Source: VAZQ01 sp963758945 (GTDB lineage Bacteria > Pseudomonadota > Alphaproteobacteria > Rhizobiales > Xanthobacteraceae). From it: a stretch of DNA of 64,000 nt. The stretch lies in the NCBI GenBank assembly GCA_963758945.1, contig CAVWXY010000017.1:1-64000 (forward strand). Reading direction: 5' to 3'. Both the position numbers and the translations under genes were made by a program. How positions within the stretch are numbered: the stretch's first letter is position 1; every line of letters starts with the position of its first letter. The notes beneath the pieces were generated by a model. It saw only the letters and a list, made by a program, of their open reading frames with translations, searched no databases and was not told the DNA's origin. This document shows positions 1 through 10,408 of this stretch, in pieces.

Positions 1-901
1 CGAGATCGGCCTGCAGCTCATCGATTGAACGATACACCTTTTTGCGGAACGCGACACGGTAGAACTCGTTCAGCACGGTTTTGTGGAAGCGTTCGCAGAT
101 GCCGTTGGTCTGCGGAGCCGCGCCTTGGTGCGGCTGTGATCGATATTTTCCACCGCCAAGTACAGTTCGTATTCGTGCCGCTCCGGATTGCCGCAGTATT
201 CCGTGCCACGATCCGTGAGCACCGCAGCAGCATAACTCGTGTTCCTCGAAGAACGGCAGCACGCGATCGTTGAGCACGTCGGCCGCGACCGGGCGTCTTG
301 CGGTCATAGAGTTTAGCGAAAGCGACCTTGGCGTAGGTGTCAAGAAAGGTCTGCTGATAGATGCGGCCGACGCTCTTGATGGTGCCGACGTAGTAGGTGT
401 CCTGCGTGCCCAGTAGCCGGGATGCGCGGTCTCGATCTCGCCCACGGCTTCTTTCTCTTCGCGCGCGCGTTCCAGAGCGCGCAGCTGATCCTCGGTGAGG
501 ATAAGGTGTTCCTGCGCGGCTCTTGGCTTCCAGCGCTTTGAGCCGCTTGCGAAAGGTTTCCAGATCGTGCCGCAGCCAAACGCTGCGCACCCCGCCAGGA
601 GAGAACGAACAGGCCACGCTTGGTCAGTTCGTTGGCCACGCGCACCTGGCCGAAGGCCGGCTTGTCGAGGGCGAGCTAGCACCGCTTGCTCGATGTCCTT
701 CGACCCGGTTCTTAGGGCAGGGCTTGCGTCGGCTGATCTCGCGCAAGGCCAGCTCGCCACCGTTGTCGTACAACTCCTTGAAGCGATAGAAGCTGTCTCG
801 GGAATAGCCCATCACTTGCAGGCCTCGAGACGCTGCCCAACAACTTGGCCAGCTTCAGCAGGCCCACTTTGTCTTGATGATCTTCTGTTCAGTCTCGTCA
901 T
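1..901 (-). pseudogene. IS481-family transposase remnant, cut by window edge
   Basis: On the minus strand, pieces in several frames read as one IS481-type DDE transposase. The N-terminal helix-turn-helix part contains MGYSRDSFYRFKELYDNGG (near 810-755). The integrase core contains DTYYVGTIKSVGRIYQQTF and TYAKVAFAKLYDRKT (near 400-290). A C-terminal stretch near 180-1 reads like the conserved ICERFHKTVLNEFYRVAFRK region, but in another frame. The start is the ATG at 901-899; a frameshift follows within about 20 codons and others occur near 620 and 180. The C-terminus lies beyond base 1. A product is not possible without frame restoration, so this is a dead copy. The family call rests on remembered conserved motifs and is strong; the exact element name is unknown. 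Confidence 0.85.
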
Positions 902-1672
902 GATGGTGTCCTCCAATCGCCGAGGCCGGGCGCTTCGCCACCTCGACCGCTCCGCGCCCCGCCTCGGCTTGCGATTCGCTGCGGGGAAACCAGGACACCC
1001 ATGTCAGATTAAGTTTTAGCTAACGCACCTGATCTCCGAACGGGAGACGATTCCCCCCTCAGGACCTCGTTCCACCAGGAGCGTCACGCAATCTGCCGTT
1101 CCCAGAGGTTACCGACCCCGCGGCGCCGCCGATCCGGCCCCAACGCCACGTCCCAAACTCGATCGCGACCATGCATCGAATATTGCTGGTCGCGATCGCC
1201 CGAATGCTACCGCGATGCCCATGTTGCGCGCGCCGATTTACACGGAATACACGCCATGGCATATGACGCAGTAAGATTAGCCCTTGTTTCACAGACTCCT
1301 TAATTTTTCAATAGCTTGGGGAGTGAATTTGGATGGGTGCCTGGCCTTTTTTCCGCAGAGGACGAAGAACCTGGCATTCGTCATCGTCATGGGTCGTGCT
1401 CGCTGACTTCTACTGGTCGCCCCTCGCATAAAGTCGCCTCATTGGCCCATCTCGTTCAAAGCGCCTGTAAAATGTTCGCGGATTGCATTGCTGAAGCCTG
1501 CGAGGAAGTAGTGTTTTTTTGGACGTCCCTGAACTCACCAGGGTCGCTCGGCGACGAACAGACATTGCGATGACCGATGAAGCCGGCCGGATGTAACACG
1601 TAGTTGAACCAGGACTACGGCGCGTCCGGCCGGCGACTTCAGCGGGATCTAGGCGCGCGAACTGCCCCCTCT
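902..1672. other. Intergenic stretch, no gene recognised
   Basis: About 770 bases with no open frame that looks coding. The start of an AT-richer segment near 1001-1015 (TGTCAGATTAAGTTTT) resembles the outer end of IS481-type elements, so the right boundary of the neighbouring remnant may lie there. The opposite end is outside the window, so this could not be tested. Confidence 0.4.
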
Positions 1673-2200
1673 GTCATGTTCTGATTGGCCGGATGAACCC
1701 CAGCCACCATGGCAGCGACGAACCAGTAATTGGCGCAAAGCAACAAGTCCTGCGGGGGGAAGGGTAAGACGTCGATTTGCCAATGAACCAACAGGGCAAC
1801 CACGGGTAATGACGGCGGCCCTTTCATTTTGCTGCCCCTGAAAACTTCACGGCTCCGAACGCGGACTGCCTGGCCGTCATGTTCTGAATTGCCAATTGCG
1901 GCAGGCCCGGATGAACCCCAGCCACCATGGCAGCGACGAACAAATGTTTGGCGCAAAGTCGATTTGCCAATGAACGGCGGGTCAACCACGGGTAATGACG
2001 CCGGCGGCGCTAGCCGCCCCTAAAACTTCACGGCTCCAAGGCGGACTGCCCTGCCGTCATGTTCTGAATTGCCAATACGCCGCAGGCCCAAGATGAACCC
2101 AAGCCACCATGGCAGCGACGAACAAATGTTTGGCGCAGCGCAACAAGTCCGCACTGGCTGGTCGACTAAGCCAATAAATCGGGTCAACTGGCACTAAGTG
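1673..2200. repeat. Tandem array A of about 150-200-bp units
   Basis: Three head-to-tail degenerate units begin near 1675, 1877 and 2057. Each opens with TCATGTTCTGA, then has GGATGAACCCCAGCCACC (or a close variant), ATGGCAGCGACGAAC, TTGGCGCAAAG and, in the first two, CTTCACGGCTCC. The same units recur at 15300-16045, followed by the same broken helix-turn-helix gene. The two loci are therefore copies of one larger segment, directly oriented and about 13.8 kb apart. No unit has a sustained open frame and the function is unknown. It could be a decayed gene family, a non-coding repeat or the edge of a mobile element. Confidence 0.8.
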
Positions 2201-2221
2201 GAGTTATTCTTCGAGGGACGA

Positions 2222-2500
2222 AGATGGCTGAGCAACCTGTCAACCTGTCGACTGTCCTTTACCTCGGCGTGTTCAGTCGAGCCGAGCAACGAATCCTGGC
2301 AAGCCATCTTCAAGGCGATTGCTGAAGGTAACGGCAGATGCGTCGCTACTCTCGCAATGCTCGCCCGCGACTCTGAACACCAGCAAAACAACCACGCGCA
2401 ATGCGATCGCCCGAGCGGTCGCAATCGGCCTTCTGAAAAAAGATCGAGCGCCGCTCTTACTGCGCTGCGTCACGCTTCCCAACATTTTGACTTATGGGGA
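2222..2500 (+). pseudogene. Helix-turn-helix protein remnant, copy A
   Basis: An ATG at 2222 opens a frame (MAEQPVNLSTVLYLGVFSRAEQR) that stops within about 30 codons. The continuation is in another frame: QAIFKAIAEGNGRCVATLAML, then a winged-helix-like segment NTSKTTTRNAIARAVAIGLL and LPNILTY. The layout resembles small helix-turn-helix proteins of Rhizobiales in which an S/T-rich recognition helix precedes an AIGLL wing. At least two frameshifts break it here. The copy at 16072 keeps a longer open segment and is about 85% identical in DNA by eye. No target can be inferred. Confidence 0.6.
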
Positions 2501-2652
2501 AGCGACGATGGTTCCGCACACGAAAGCAACCCATGAAGCTTCCCCTTTGCCAAGGCGAATTGTCCTGCACGCCGATCGCCTGAACCGGGAGTGGGCGCTG
2601 ATATTCTTTTGAGCCGAACGGCCTTAGCCAAGGCGTCGGCCGAACTCATTAA

Positions 2653-2796
2653 CCCGGACAAGGCTCCGAGGAAATACTCTTTCGCGGCTTTCCGTTTCGC
2701 GGCTTTCCGTTTCGCGGCTGGCGCCGCTCGCGCCGCGACGTCTGGTTCGTAATCGTCCTGACCGCCCTGCTCTGGGCCGTCGTCCATCTGCAATGA
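2653..2796 (+). pseudogene. CPBP-family intramembrane protease fragment
   Basis: The plus-strand frame from 2653 reads SEEILFRGF, an expanded FPFRG stretch, WRRSRRDVWFVIVLTALLW and AVVHLQ, then TGA at 2794. EEILFRG is motif 1 (EExxxR) and WAVVH matches motif 2 of CPBP/CAAX-type membrane proteases, with the hydrophobic helix between them. A TAA at 2650-2652 closes the frame upstream, and the TGA falls exactly where the family continues with an aromatic residue, so only about 47 codons of a normally 200-300-residue protein remain. These proteases cleave within the membrane and some act in bacteriocin immunity or prenyl-protein maturation; no role is left here. Confidence 0.65.
2684..2719 (+). 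repeat. 15-bp tandem duplication inside CPBP fragment
   Basis: The 15-mer GCGGCTTTCCGTTTC starts at 2684 and again at 2699, with the first six bases repeated at 2714. In the protease frame it adds an in-frame FPFRG block between motif 1 and the tryptophan-arginine segment, consistent with a slippage duplication. Confidence 0.9.
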
Positions 2797-2808
2797 GGAA
2801 CTTGAATA

Positions 2809-3391
2809 ATGACTACTGCCCTTCAGCTCAAACCGCCACCCCTCCAGCGCGGCACACCACCGAAGTTCACCCCGGAGAGGATACAGCAGATCCGCAACCT
2901 GGTGGAACGCGGAAAGAGCCGAGACGAGATCGCTGAAATCATCGGCGTGACCACAGGCACGTTGCAGGTCACCTGTTCGAAGTTAGGGATCAGTTTGCGG
3001 CGCCCGACGTTCGACCTTGGTACTGGCTTGCTGTCGCGAAAGCAGCGTTATCAGAGGTTCGTATTCCTCGCATCAGTCCCGCATACAGCAGGACAATTCA
3101 GAGTTCCTGTGCGCGAAGGGACCTCGGCCTATCCCAGAGCAACCGCCGAGCAGGCAGGCGCCGGCTGAGGTGCCGCATGCAAGCGAAAAATTGAACGACG
3201 AGGGCCCCGCGATGTTCGCCATCCGGATGGAATACAAGGGGCAGGAACGATCAACTGGCCTACCTCTTGATGAGGAAATGATTAGTCAACTTGCGATGGA
3301 GGCGGAAATCCGGGGTATGCGGATTGGGGAGCTCGTTGCCGCGCTCATTCTCGAGATCGTCAAGAAGGACCTTTTCCAGTTTGATCAATGA
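2809..3391 (+). pseudogene. Frameshifted HTH-containing hypothetical protein
   Basis: The ATG at 2809 opens a protein with a Pro-rich head and a helix-turn-helix-like segment (PERIQQIRNLVERGKSRDEI, then IIGVTTGTLQVTCSKLGISL, residues about 20-65), as in GcrA/sigma-70 region 4-like domains. A second conserved block, FAIRMEYKGQERSTGLPL followed by GMRIGELVAALILEIVKKDL, lies in the +1 frame up to TGA at 3389-3391. As I remember the family, both blocks belong to one Bradyrhizobium-type protein of about 190 residues. The break is therefore a single-base frameshift near 3050. The first frame ends at 3168 as a 119-residue product that could still bind DNA. Function unknown. Confidence 0.65.
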
Positions 3392-3763
3392 CGACGCTCG
3401 CTCTGCATTGGAGGGCGCTGAGGGATCGCCGCCTTCCGCTTGCCGACGACCCATGTGTTTGGAAGCAATACGCCATCGCAAGCCAGGAACATCTCGGGTT
3501 CGCCCTTGCTGACCCTCGCGCTCAGCTTATCCCTAATGGCGGGCTTGGCAGCGCTCGTTTTCGTTGCCTGCGCAGGTCTGCAGTAGAAGGATGTTGGGCG
3601 TGACCCCGTAGCATCATCTGCTGACTTACGGCGAACTCCGATGGTGGTTCGTTTTCCGTTCGTGCGCCCTGACCCTGGCGGCGCAAACAGGAACGCTACA
3701 TGATAGCGACCCCACCAAGGCCGGCCTTACGCGGCCACGGAGAGTATCGAGCCAATTGATCGT
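3392..3763. other. Intergenic stretch, no gene recognised
   Basis: About 370 bases between the frameshifted HTH protein and the sorbosone dehydrogenase remnant. Short open frames exist on both strands, but none shows a family motif, a ribosome-binding site or coding-like composition. Confidence 0.4.
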
Positions 3764-5185
3764 GATGGCCCAGGAATACAACGGCAAGGCCGATGCGGTA
3801 GAGGCCGTGTCAAAATCGCTGCCGCCCGTGGCCGTAATCGTGGCGCTTGCGGCGTGTATGCTGGCCTTTCCGGCCGCCGTTTTAGCTCAACCTCAGTCGG
3901 TTGGGGAGCTGTGGTCGGCAGGGCTGCATTGGTGATTGGCGCACTGATGTCCCTATGGTTCGACGCAAGATCACTGATCTGCCACCGCCATACGCCACCC
4001 GGTCGGCTCGAATCCTCCTCGGGTAGTCGCGAAACCGGTCTCTGCCGCGCCGCAGGTGCCGCCAGGATTCCAGGTCGAATTATTCGTCTCCAATCTTCAC
4101 GATCCGCGCACAATTAGGGTTGCGCCGAATGGTGACATCTTTATTGCTAAGTCAGAGCCGGGGCCGATTTGGTCATGCGCGCCGCCGATGGTGCAGGTAG
4201 GCCCAGCAACGATGTGTTCGCATCAGGTCTCGACCAGCCGTTCGGCATAGCTTTCTATCCGCCTGGGTCGAACCCGCAATGGATATACGTCGCAAACACT
4301 GGATCAGTGGTCCGCTTTCCCTACCGCAGCGGCGACCTCAAAGCGCGCGGGAAAGCAGAAGTGATCGTGCGCGATCTTCCCCATGCCAAGGGCCGCTCGG
4401 TGCAGCGCGCTCACATTACGCGCGACATCGTTTTCTCCAAGGACGGCCAACAGATGTTCGTCTCGGTCGGATCGGCGTCGAATGATGGGGAGGGAATGGA
4501 AAAACGCACCGCGGGCGCAATCGTCCGTTGGGAAGCGGACCATGGGCTGGGCAGCGCATGGGGTAATGAGATGGACCGCGCGGCCGTGCTTGTGTTCAAT
4601 CCCGATGGCGGAAATCGGCGGCTTTTCGCAAGCGGGCTGCGAAACTGCGTCGGGCTGACCATGCACCCGCTAACCGGCGACCTCTGGTGCTCGACGAACG
4701 AGCGCGACGAGCTAGGCGACGACCTGGTCCCCGACTTCATTACGCGCGTGCGTGCCGGCGCGTTCTACGGCTGGCCCTGGTACTATCTGGGCGCTTACGA
4801 AGATCCGCGACATCGTGGCGAGCGGCCGGACTTGAAGGATAAGATTACCGTCCCCGACGTCCTGATCCAGGCACATTCGGCATCGATGGGAATGGTCATC
4901 TACGATAACGATCAGTTCCCGTCTGAATACCGCGGAGATGCGTTTGTGGCCCTACACGGCTCTTGGAACCGAAGCAGCCGAACCGGCTATAAGCTGGTCC
5001 GCGTGCGCATGAATGATGGAGTGCCGACCGGGGAATATGAGGACTTCATGACTGGCTTCGTTGTGAACGATTCCTCTGTTTGGGCGCGCCCTGTGGGCGT
5101 GGCGGTGACCCATGATGGCGCTGTGCTCGTCAGCGACGATGGAAACGGGACGATATGGCGCGTCTTTTATAGTGGTGGTCCATAG
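3764..5185 (+). pseudogene. Sorbosone-dehydrogenase-like protein, frameshifted
   Basis: The ATG at 3764 starts a secretion signal (hydrophobic VAVIVALAACMLAFPAAVLA) but the frame stops near 3932. The protein resumes as DWRTDVPMVRRKITDLPPPY, then VPPGFQVELFVSNLHDPRTI (from about 4035), then, after a shift near 4165, MRAADG to the stop at 5185. The last block is a well-kept beta-propeller of the PQQ-type glucose/sorbosone dehydrogenase family (FASGLDQPFGIAFYP, LRNCVGLTMHPLTGDLWCST, GAFYGWPWYYLGAYEDP, ALHGSWNRSSRTGYK). These are periplasmic oxidoreductase-like propellers. At least three frame breaks separate signal, linker and propeller, so the gene is probably dead. The 338-residue propeller frame alone has no signal peptide. 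Confidence 0.8.
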
Positions 5186-5318
5186 AAAGAATTCCCCCGC
5201 TAAACTCCCACCCTACTAGGGCATCTTGATGTCTCGATCGCTGCGAAACTCTGCTCATTTTGTACCGCGTCATCGTTTTGAACGCACCGCGGATCGCTGC
5301 TCAGGCGGCGGCTTGGCA

Positions 5319-6254
5319 ATGGACGACACAGTGTTGAATAAGCTGGAGCGACGGCTGGGTAGGCTACGCAAAACTGCGCTTAGGGATCGAGATGGATCAC
5401 GAGGCCCAGATTTTTGGTCAGGGAATCAACTTCTTTCATATTGAGAACTGGTGTTCGGTACATTCCGTCATTCGGACGACGCTGAAGTTGACGGGATTGT
5501 ATTGGCGAGGCCGCAAGAACGCGGAGCAGATCCAGGTCAGACATAATCATATCAACTTTAAGACACTGCCGAGCCGCTTCGATGGCTTCACTCTACTGCA
5601 TATCAGTGACCTTCACGTGGACATGAACGAAGGCGCGATGCGACGTCTGACTGAGCTACTTCCAGATCTGACCTATGACGTATGCGTCCTGACTGGTGAC
5701 TATCGCGGTGCGACATTTGGGCCATTCGAGGCCGCGCTCGATGGGCTCGCGCGGGTACGCTCGCACCTCAAGGATCCAGTCTATGGCGTGTTGGGAAATC
5801 ACGATACCATTCGCATGGTTCCCGGACTTGAAGAAATGGGAATTAGGATGTTGCTCAATGAATGCGAGCACATTCTACGCGGCGATCAAACGATCCATAT
5901 AGCCGGCATCGACGATGCGCACTATTATCGAGTGGACAACATTGAAAAGGCCGCATCCGAAATTCCCGACGACGGATTCTCGATCCTCCTGTCCCATACG
6001 CCGGAAATCTACCGGCAGGCCGCACACGGTGGGTTCGAATTGCTGGTGAGCGGTCATACCCATGGTGGCCAATTCTGTCTGCCTGGTCTGTCCCAATCAC
6101 TCTCGACTCAGTTTTGCCACGGCATATGGGCGCGGGACGGTGGAAACATCGCGAGATGGTGGGTTATACCTTGGTCGGTGTCGGCACGTCTGTCGTTCCC
6201 GTACGCATTAATTGTCTTCCGGAGATTACGCTGCATCACCTCCAATGTGAGTAG
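5319..6254 (+). pseudogene. Calcineurin-like metallophosphoesterase, frameshifted at both ends
   Basis: The main open part (5392-6288) has all metallophosphoesterase motifs: HISDLHVD, LTGDYRG, GVLGNHDT, LSHTPEIY and GHTHGGQFCLPG. These supply the two-metal ligands (D, H, D, N, H, H). The natural start is probably the ATG at 5319 (MDDTVLNKLERRLG), joined after a shift near 5380 to a segment shared with the family, LGIEMDHEAQIFGQGINFFH. Near 6120-6140 the frame shifts again: the family C-terminus (WKHREMVGYTLVGVGTSVVP ... NCLPEITLHHLQCE) is read in another frame to TAG at 6252-6254, while the main frame continues as nonsense to 6288. The core could fold, but the native termini are lost. The substrate is unknown; such YaeI-like proteins act on phospholipid head groups or nucleotides. 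Confidence 0.8.
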
Positions 6255-6621
6255 CGTTGAGGCCGCGTTGCTCCAGGCGGTCGCCTAGCCTTGCTCGCAA
6301 CCGTCGCCAACCCCGACGTCAAGATGGATAATCCGGCCATAAAACGGCGCGCGACGGAGGGCGGCGAGCGCGGGAAACCGTTGCGCCCATAACAAGCGGG
6401 CGAACGGACGCGCCAACTTGATGCCTCAGATAATTAGCCGGCATTATGCAGCGCTTTGATCGTTACGCCGCGCAAAACGCCGCAGCGCGTGATTTTTTCT
6501 GATTTCGGTTGCTCGCGGACGCGCCGCGGTCCTCTCTCCGGCGGCGGGCCAGAAGGTGGGGTGGAGAATGTTTGCGGGTTGACGGGACGGGTTCGACGTT
6601 CGGGGCGCTGCGCCCCGTCGC
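6255..6621. other. Intergenic, downstream flank of IS1380-type element
   Basis: About 370 bases without a credible gene. The left end of the IS1380-type element should lie in this stretch, but no inverted-repeat partner could be matched by eye to the sequence upstream of its transposase (7948-8050). Confidence 0.35.
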
Positions 6622-7947
6622 TCAGGTGACGAGGCGCGGGATACGCCCGAGCACGAGACGCAGAATATCCTGGGCGGGGCACGACGTCGGCAGGTGAACC
6701 CGGATCATCGTCTTCATCTCGACGACGCGGGCGGCGACTTTGATGAGCCGCAGGCGCAACGTATCGAACTGCGCGACGCGCCACATCGAACGCTTGGGCA
6801 TCGACACGCGCAGGCCCCACATGAGCCAGTAGGCGCCGGCGTGCAGGAACAGCCGGAACTGGTTGGCCGTGGCCTTCGTGCATGAGGTGCGGTCGGCCGC
6901 CAGATGCGTCTTCCACGATTTGATGTGATTTTCGGCCTGGCCGCGCCGGCAGTAGACATCCTCGTAAAGGACACGGGCGTTGCGGATTTTCAGGTTCGTG
7001 ACGATGAAGCGTGTGTCGGGCCCTTCCGCGCCGACTTCGACGCGGGCGATGATCCGCTCGACGCGGCTCCAGCTCGCGGCCCCGTCGAAGAACTCCTTGA
7101 AGCGGCGCAGCTTGCCGTCCTTCGGCGCGGCCTCGAAGCGCGCCTTCGTGCTGGCCTCGAGGCCCTCGATATGCCGGCGCAATGTCGTGGTCGGCGCGAC
7201 GCCCAGGATGTAATCGAGACCGTTGGCCCGACACCAGTCGAGAACTTCGGGACAGCAATAATGGCTGTCGGCGCGCAGCAAGATCTGGGTGTTCGGCCAG
7301 TTGGCCCGGATCGCCCGCAGCAGGCGGCGCAGGAAGGCGCGGATCTCCTTGCCGCCCGGCCGTTTGGCGGGGCGAAGCACAGCCGTGATGAAGCGGCCTT
7401 CGCCGTCGAATACGACGATCGGCTGAAAACCATATTCGTCGTAATGCGCATTGAAGAGCCGCAACTGCTGGCCGCCATGAACCGCATCGAACGTGTCGTC
7501 GATGTCGAGCGTGATCCGTTTCGGGACCTGCCGGAAGGAGTCGCAATAAAGTCGACCATGGCGCGGCCCATGCGCAGCAAGGCGCGAGCGTCGGGCAGGT
7601 TCTCCAGACGGGAGATGGTCGACTGCGAACACAGCTCGCGGTCGGATGGCGACAAGTCCAGCGCCATCTTGAACATGGGATCGCCGCGAAGAATTGGCGT
7701 CGTTGCCGTCTTCGTAGCCTGCCGCGATCATCAGCAGTCGAAAACGGATGATGTCGGCGAGGCTGTGCGTGATCTGATCAGGCGAACGCGGGTCTTCGAT
7801 GCAGGCGGCCAGGCGATCGGCGACGCGAAGGCGTTGTTCGACCTCGCGCAACACCAGAATGCCGCCGTCCGACGACAACAGACCGCCATCGAATTTGGCG
7901 ACGACGGACTTGCCGGAGACAGGTGACAGGCCCGGCAGCGGCAGCAT
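6622..7947 (-). mobile_element. IS1380-family transposase, internally out of frame
   Basis: The 441-codon minus-strand frame begins MLPLPGLSPVSGKSVVAKFD (about residues 1-20). Its catalytic-domain segments include DIDDTFDAVHGGQQLRLFN (first Asp region), ILLRADSHYCCPEVLDWCR and a C-terminal QAENHIKSWKTHLAADRTSC, typical of IS1380 DDE transposases. Residues about 84-133 are out of register. The expected protein for that stretch (MFKMALDLSPSDRELCSQST and STISRLENLPDARALLRMG) is present in the next frame, so two opposite indels bracket it near 7690 and 7545. The enzyme is likely inactive because a conserved helical stretch before the first catalytic Asp is scrambled. Terminal inverted repeats were not located. 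Confidence 0.85.
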
Positions 7948-8201
7948 AGATTGATCATGGCGGGTGTGGTCTCGCGGAAATGGCGTGGATTGGCGTCGAC
8001 AACCAAATCCTACGCCGCAGCGAAAGCTTGCGCTACATTTGGATCATTGCGATAAATTTTTGCGGTTGGGTTTATTGGAATGCGTGTCATCACGCTCTGC
8101 AATAGCGGGAAAAGCTTTTGTTCAATGCGCGGTGAGATGGATTCTTTTCGATCCGTAACTGGCACATTCGCATAGCAAAACATAAGAGTCTGCCCAGAAC
8201 A

Positions 8202-8579
8202 TCATTTTCCTTGCGGTACATGCGGAAACAAATCACGAATTGCAAAATAATACTCGTCTGAGTTGGTCGGCGGACCACGCCCGTCCCTCGGAACCATCGT
8301 TTCTACAATCCGCGCCAATAACTGCTCGAAAGTTGGTCCGCCAATGTGATCGAGAATGGCCCTGACGATTTGCTCGCAATTATTGGCAGACATCGGACGG
8401 ACTGAAGCAATGAGTTCCTCAAGATTGCACTTCAGCAACCAGTCCAATTCGACATGCTCGGAATCTTTCACTTCCTGCTCCCCCAAACGAACTCTCTGCC
8501 CTTGTTCAAGATAAAAGGATGCCACACGTCTGGGATCCGGAAAATACCAAGGCGTCGCTCCTAGCGCGCATATCAACAA
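8202..8579 (-). CDS. Hypothetical protein
   Basis: A 125-residue frame opening with TTG at 8579 and ending TGA at 8202. It is acidic and helical-looking, with the segments LDWLLKCNLEELIASVRP and ILDHIGGPTFEQLLARIVET. No family is recognised. There is no signal peptide, membrane helix or metal motif. The start codon is weak and no clear ribosome-binding site precedes it, so it may be the C-terminal part of a larger protein whose front was lost when the IS66-like element landed about 160 bases upstream. It sits between two insertion elements and its composition is less GC-rich than the rest of the window. Confidence 0.4.
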   Translation of the reverse strand: MLICALGATPWYFPDPRRVASFYLEQGQRVRLGEQEVKDSEHVELDWLLKCNLEELIASVRPMSANNCEQIVRAILDHIGGPTFEQLLARIVETMVPRDGRGPPTNSDEYYFAIRDLFPHVPQGK

Positions 8580-8736
8580 TCGCTTTTGCGTGAAGATCGT
8601 TCACAGTTGAAGGCCGTGCCGCGAACAGGTGATGGGCACCCAACTAAAGCATGTAACCAACCATGGCCGGTGCGGCTCTGCGAAAACAGTGTTAATTTGA
8701 ATCGCGATCTTAATCGCACGAAATATCAGCACCTTA

Positions 8737-8768
8737 GGCGATATTGGTAAGAGGGGCAAAACCGGGGC
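8737..8768 (+). repeat. Left terminal inverted repeat of IS66-like element
   Basis: A 32-base end that matches the complement of 10409-10440 at 28 of 32 positions by eye, including the uninterrupted core GTAAGAGGGGCAAAACCGG. Confidence 0.85.
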
Positions 8769-8770
8769 AG

Positions 8771-10357
8771 TCAGGCGGTGGCGCAGCGATGCCTGACAAT
8801 TGTCGGCAAGTACGGGATTTCGGTGCGATTGGGCACTGCCAGCCGTGAGCCGAGATATTCCCAGAAGGTGATGCCGAGTTTTGCGCAGGTCTTGCTGAGG
8901 CCGAGGAAAGCGTCGCGGCAGTCGCGTCCGGTGTCGCTTATTGTACCGCCGCTGATCTTTCGCTTGGTGACCTGGCAGCGGACGTCGTTTCCAACCGTTG
9001 GTGTGCAATGGGATTTCGGGTTGAATCGAGGACGATCAGCAATTCGTGCTTGTTGGCATGGAAGCCGCGCCAGCAGACGGTCGAGGGTGACGAAGCCGGT
9101 CTTGCGCGTGAAGATGCGGTCGAACCGTGCCCGTAGGGCGGCCTTGCGCTGCTGGATCGGATGCTGACGATAGGTTTTGAGGTCGCGATAGAACCGCCAG
9201 ATCAACGCGCGCGTTCGGCGCTGGGCCGCACGCTGCGCATCGGTGAAGGTATCGAGCTCGTGAACGAGGCGCTCGGCATGGACCCAGCACAGGCCGTGCG
9301 GGCCGACGTTGAACTGCCCGGCGTCGTCACTGACGATGACGGTGTCGGGCAGGAAGCCATGCGCCTTGACGCTGCCCCAAAGGACCCTCGGTGGCGACCA
9401 TGACCGGATCGGGGTCGACCTCGAGAGCCGAGATGCCGAGTTCGTCGAGATGCGCGGTCCAGGCGACCTGGGTGGTGAAGACCCGCTCGGGATGTTCGGC
9501 CAGGCGGGCGATCACCGGCCGGACAGGGCGCGTTGTCGCATGTAGGCCAGCGCCGCGGCATTGACGACATAATCGCTGTGGCCGGCGCGCAGCAGTTGGA
9601 GAAAGTTGTGGCGGTTCTTCGAATCCGTGGTGCCGAACGAAGCGAAGTGTTCATTGCCGATCTGCGTGCAGAAGCCATTCGCGGCCTTGTGGCGAGCGCC
9701 GGTGTCGTCCACCGTGATCCAGGAGGCGCTGGAAAGCCCGGCGCGCAGCACGTCGCGGGCCTCGTCAAGGAAACCGTCCTGGCCGGCAATCAGCAGACGC
9801 ACGAGCTGCCGCTTGGAGATGATGATGCCGAAGGCCCGCACCAGCGCGAGCAGCCGCGCCACCGTGACTTGCCCCTGATGGTATTGAGCGAGCACGAAGC
9901 GGCGTAGGTCCGGCCCGAAATGCCCGCTGATGCCGGCCGGCAGCGGCGCTGTCATCGTGTCGCCGTCCGGCGTTTGCCAGCGCTCGCAACGGAAATTCAC
10001 GACGTGCGGACGGATCACCAGATCCTGCACCACAAAACTCGTGTAACCTTTGAAACGAGAGCCGCGCGGCGGGGCTGCGAGTTTGACGGTCCGCTCCTCG
10101 TGGATCGAAAGCCTCGAGGTCTTGCTGCCCGTCGCGCGCGGCTCGCCCGCAGCCGTCGGGGGCGGCTTCGGCTCGGTCGCCTTGTCCATGCCACTGGGTT
10201 TGATGTTCGGCCGGCCAGAGCCACCTTTGAGCCGGGCAATCTCATCGCGTTGCGCCGCAACCGTCCGCCGCAACTCGGCCACCTCTTCCAACAGCTTCAG
10301 CACCAAGCTTTTCAGATCGGCGTGCGATAGGCCATCGAGGTCGGTAGGCGGCAACAT
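8771..10357 (-). pseudogene. IS66-like transposase, multiple frameshifts
   Basis: The N-terminal half is intact from ATG 10357: leucine-zipper-like coiled coil (KSLVLKLLEEVAELRRTVA), Pro/Lys linker, zinc-finger-like/HTH segment, and the catalytic start VDDTGARHKAANGFCTQIG with FASFGTTDSKNRHNFLQLL. The frame then changes near 9512 (IARLAEHPERVFTTQVAWTA), again near 9330, and again near 9205 (IWRFYRDLKTYRQHP, RARFDRIFTRKTGFVTLDRL). A short shifted patch near 9010-9070 is followed by the conserved tail VTKRKISGGTISDTGRDCRD and AFLGLSKTCAKLGITFWEYL. At least four indels make it non-functional in cis. Family assignment is from recognisable motifs of rhizobial IS66-like elements. Confidence 0.85.
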
Positions 10358-10408
10358 TCCCAGAATGAATCTGAACTGTGCCGTCCTGAGAATCGGAAAA
10401 TCATACCG

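Noticed and set aside
2470..2793. Minus-strand frame with AKRKAAKRKAAK, looking like a Lys/Ala-rich histone-like tail
   Set aside because: It is produced by the 15-bp tandem repeat read backwards. The plus-strand reading gives recognisable CPBP motifs.
6434..8050. Terminal inverted repeats for the IS1380-type element
   Set aside because: No convincing pair could be matched by eye between the two flanks, so the ends were not called.
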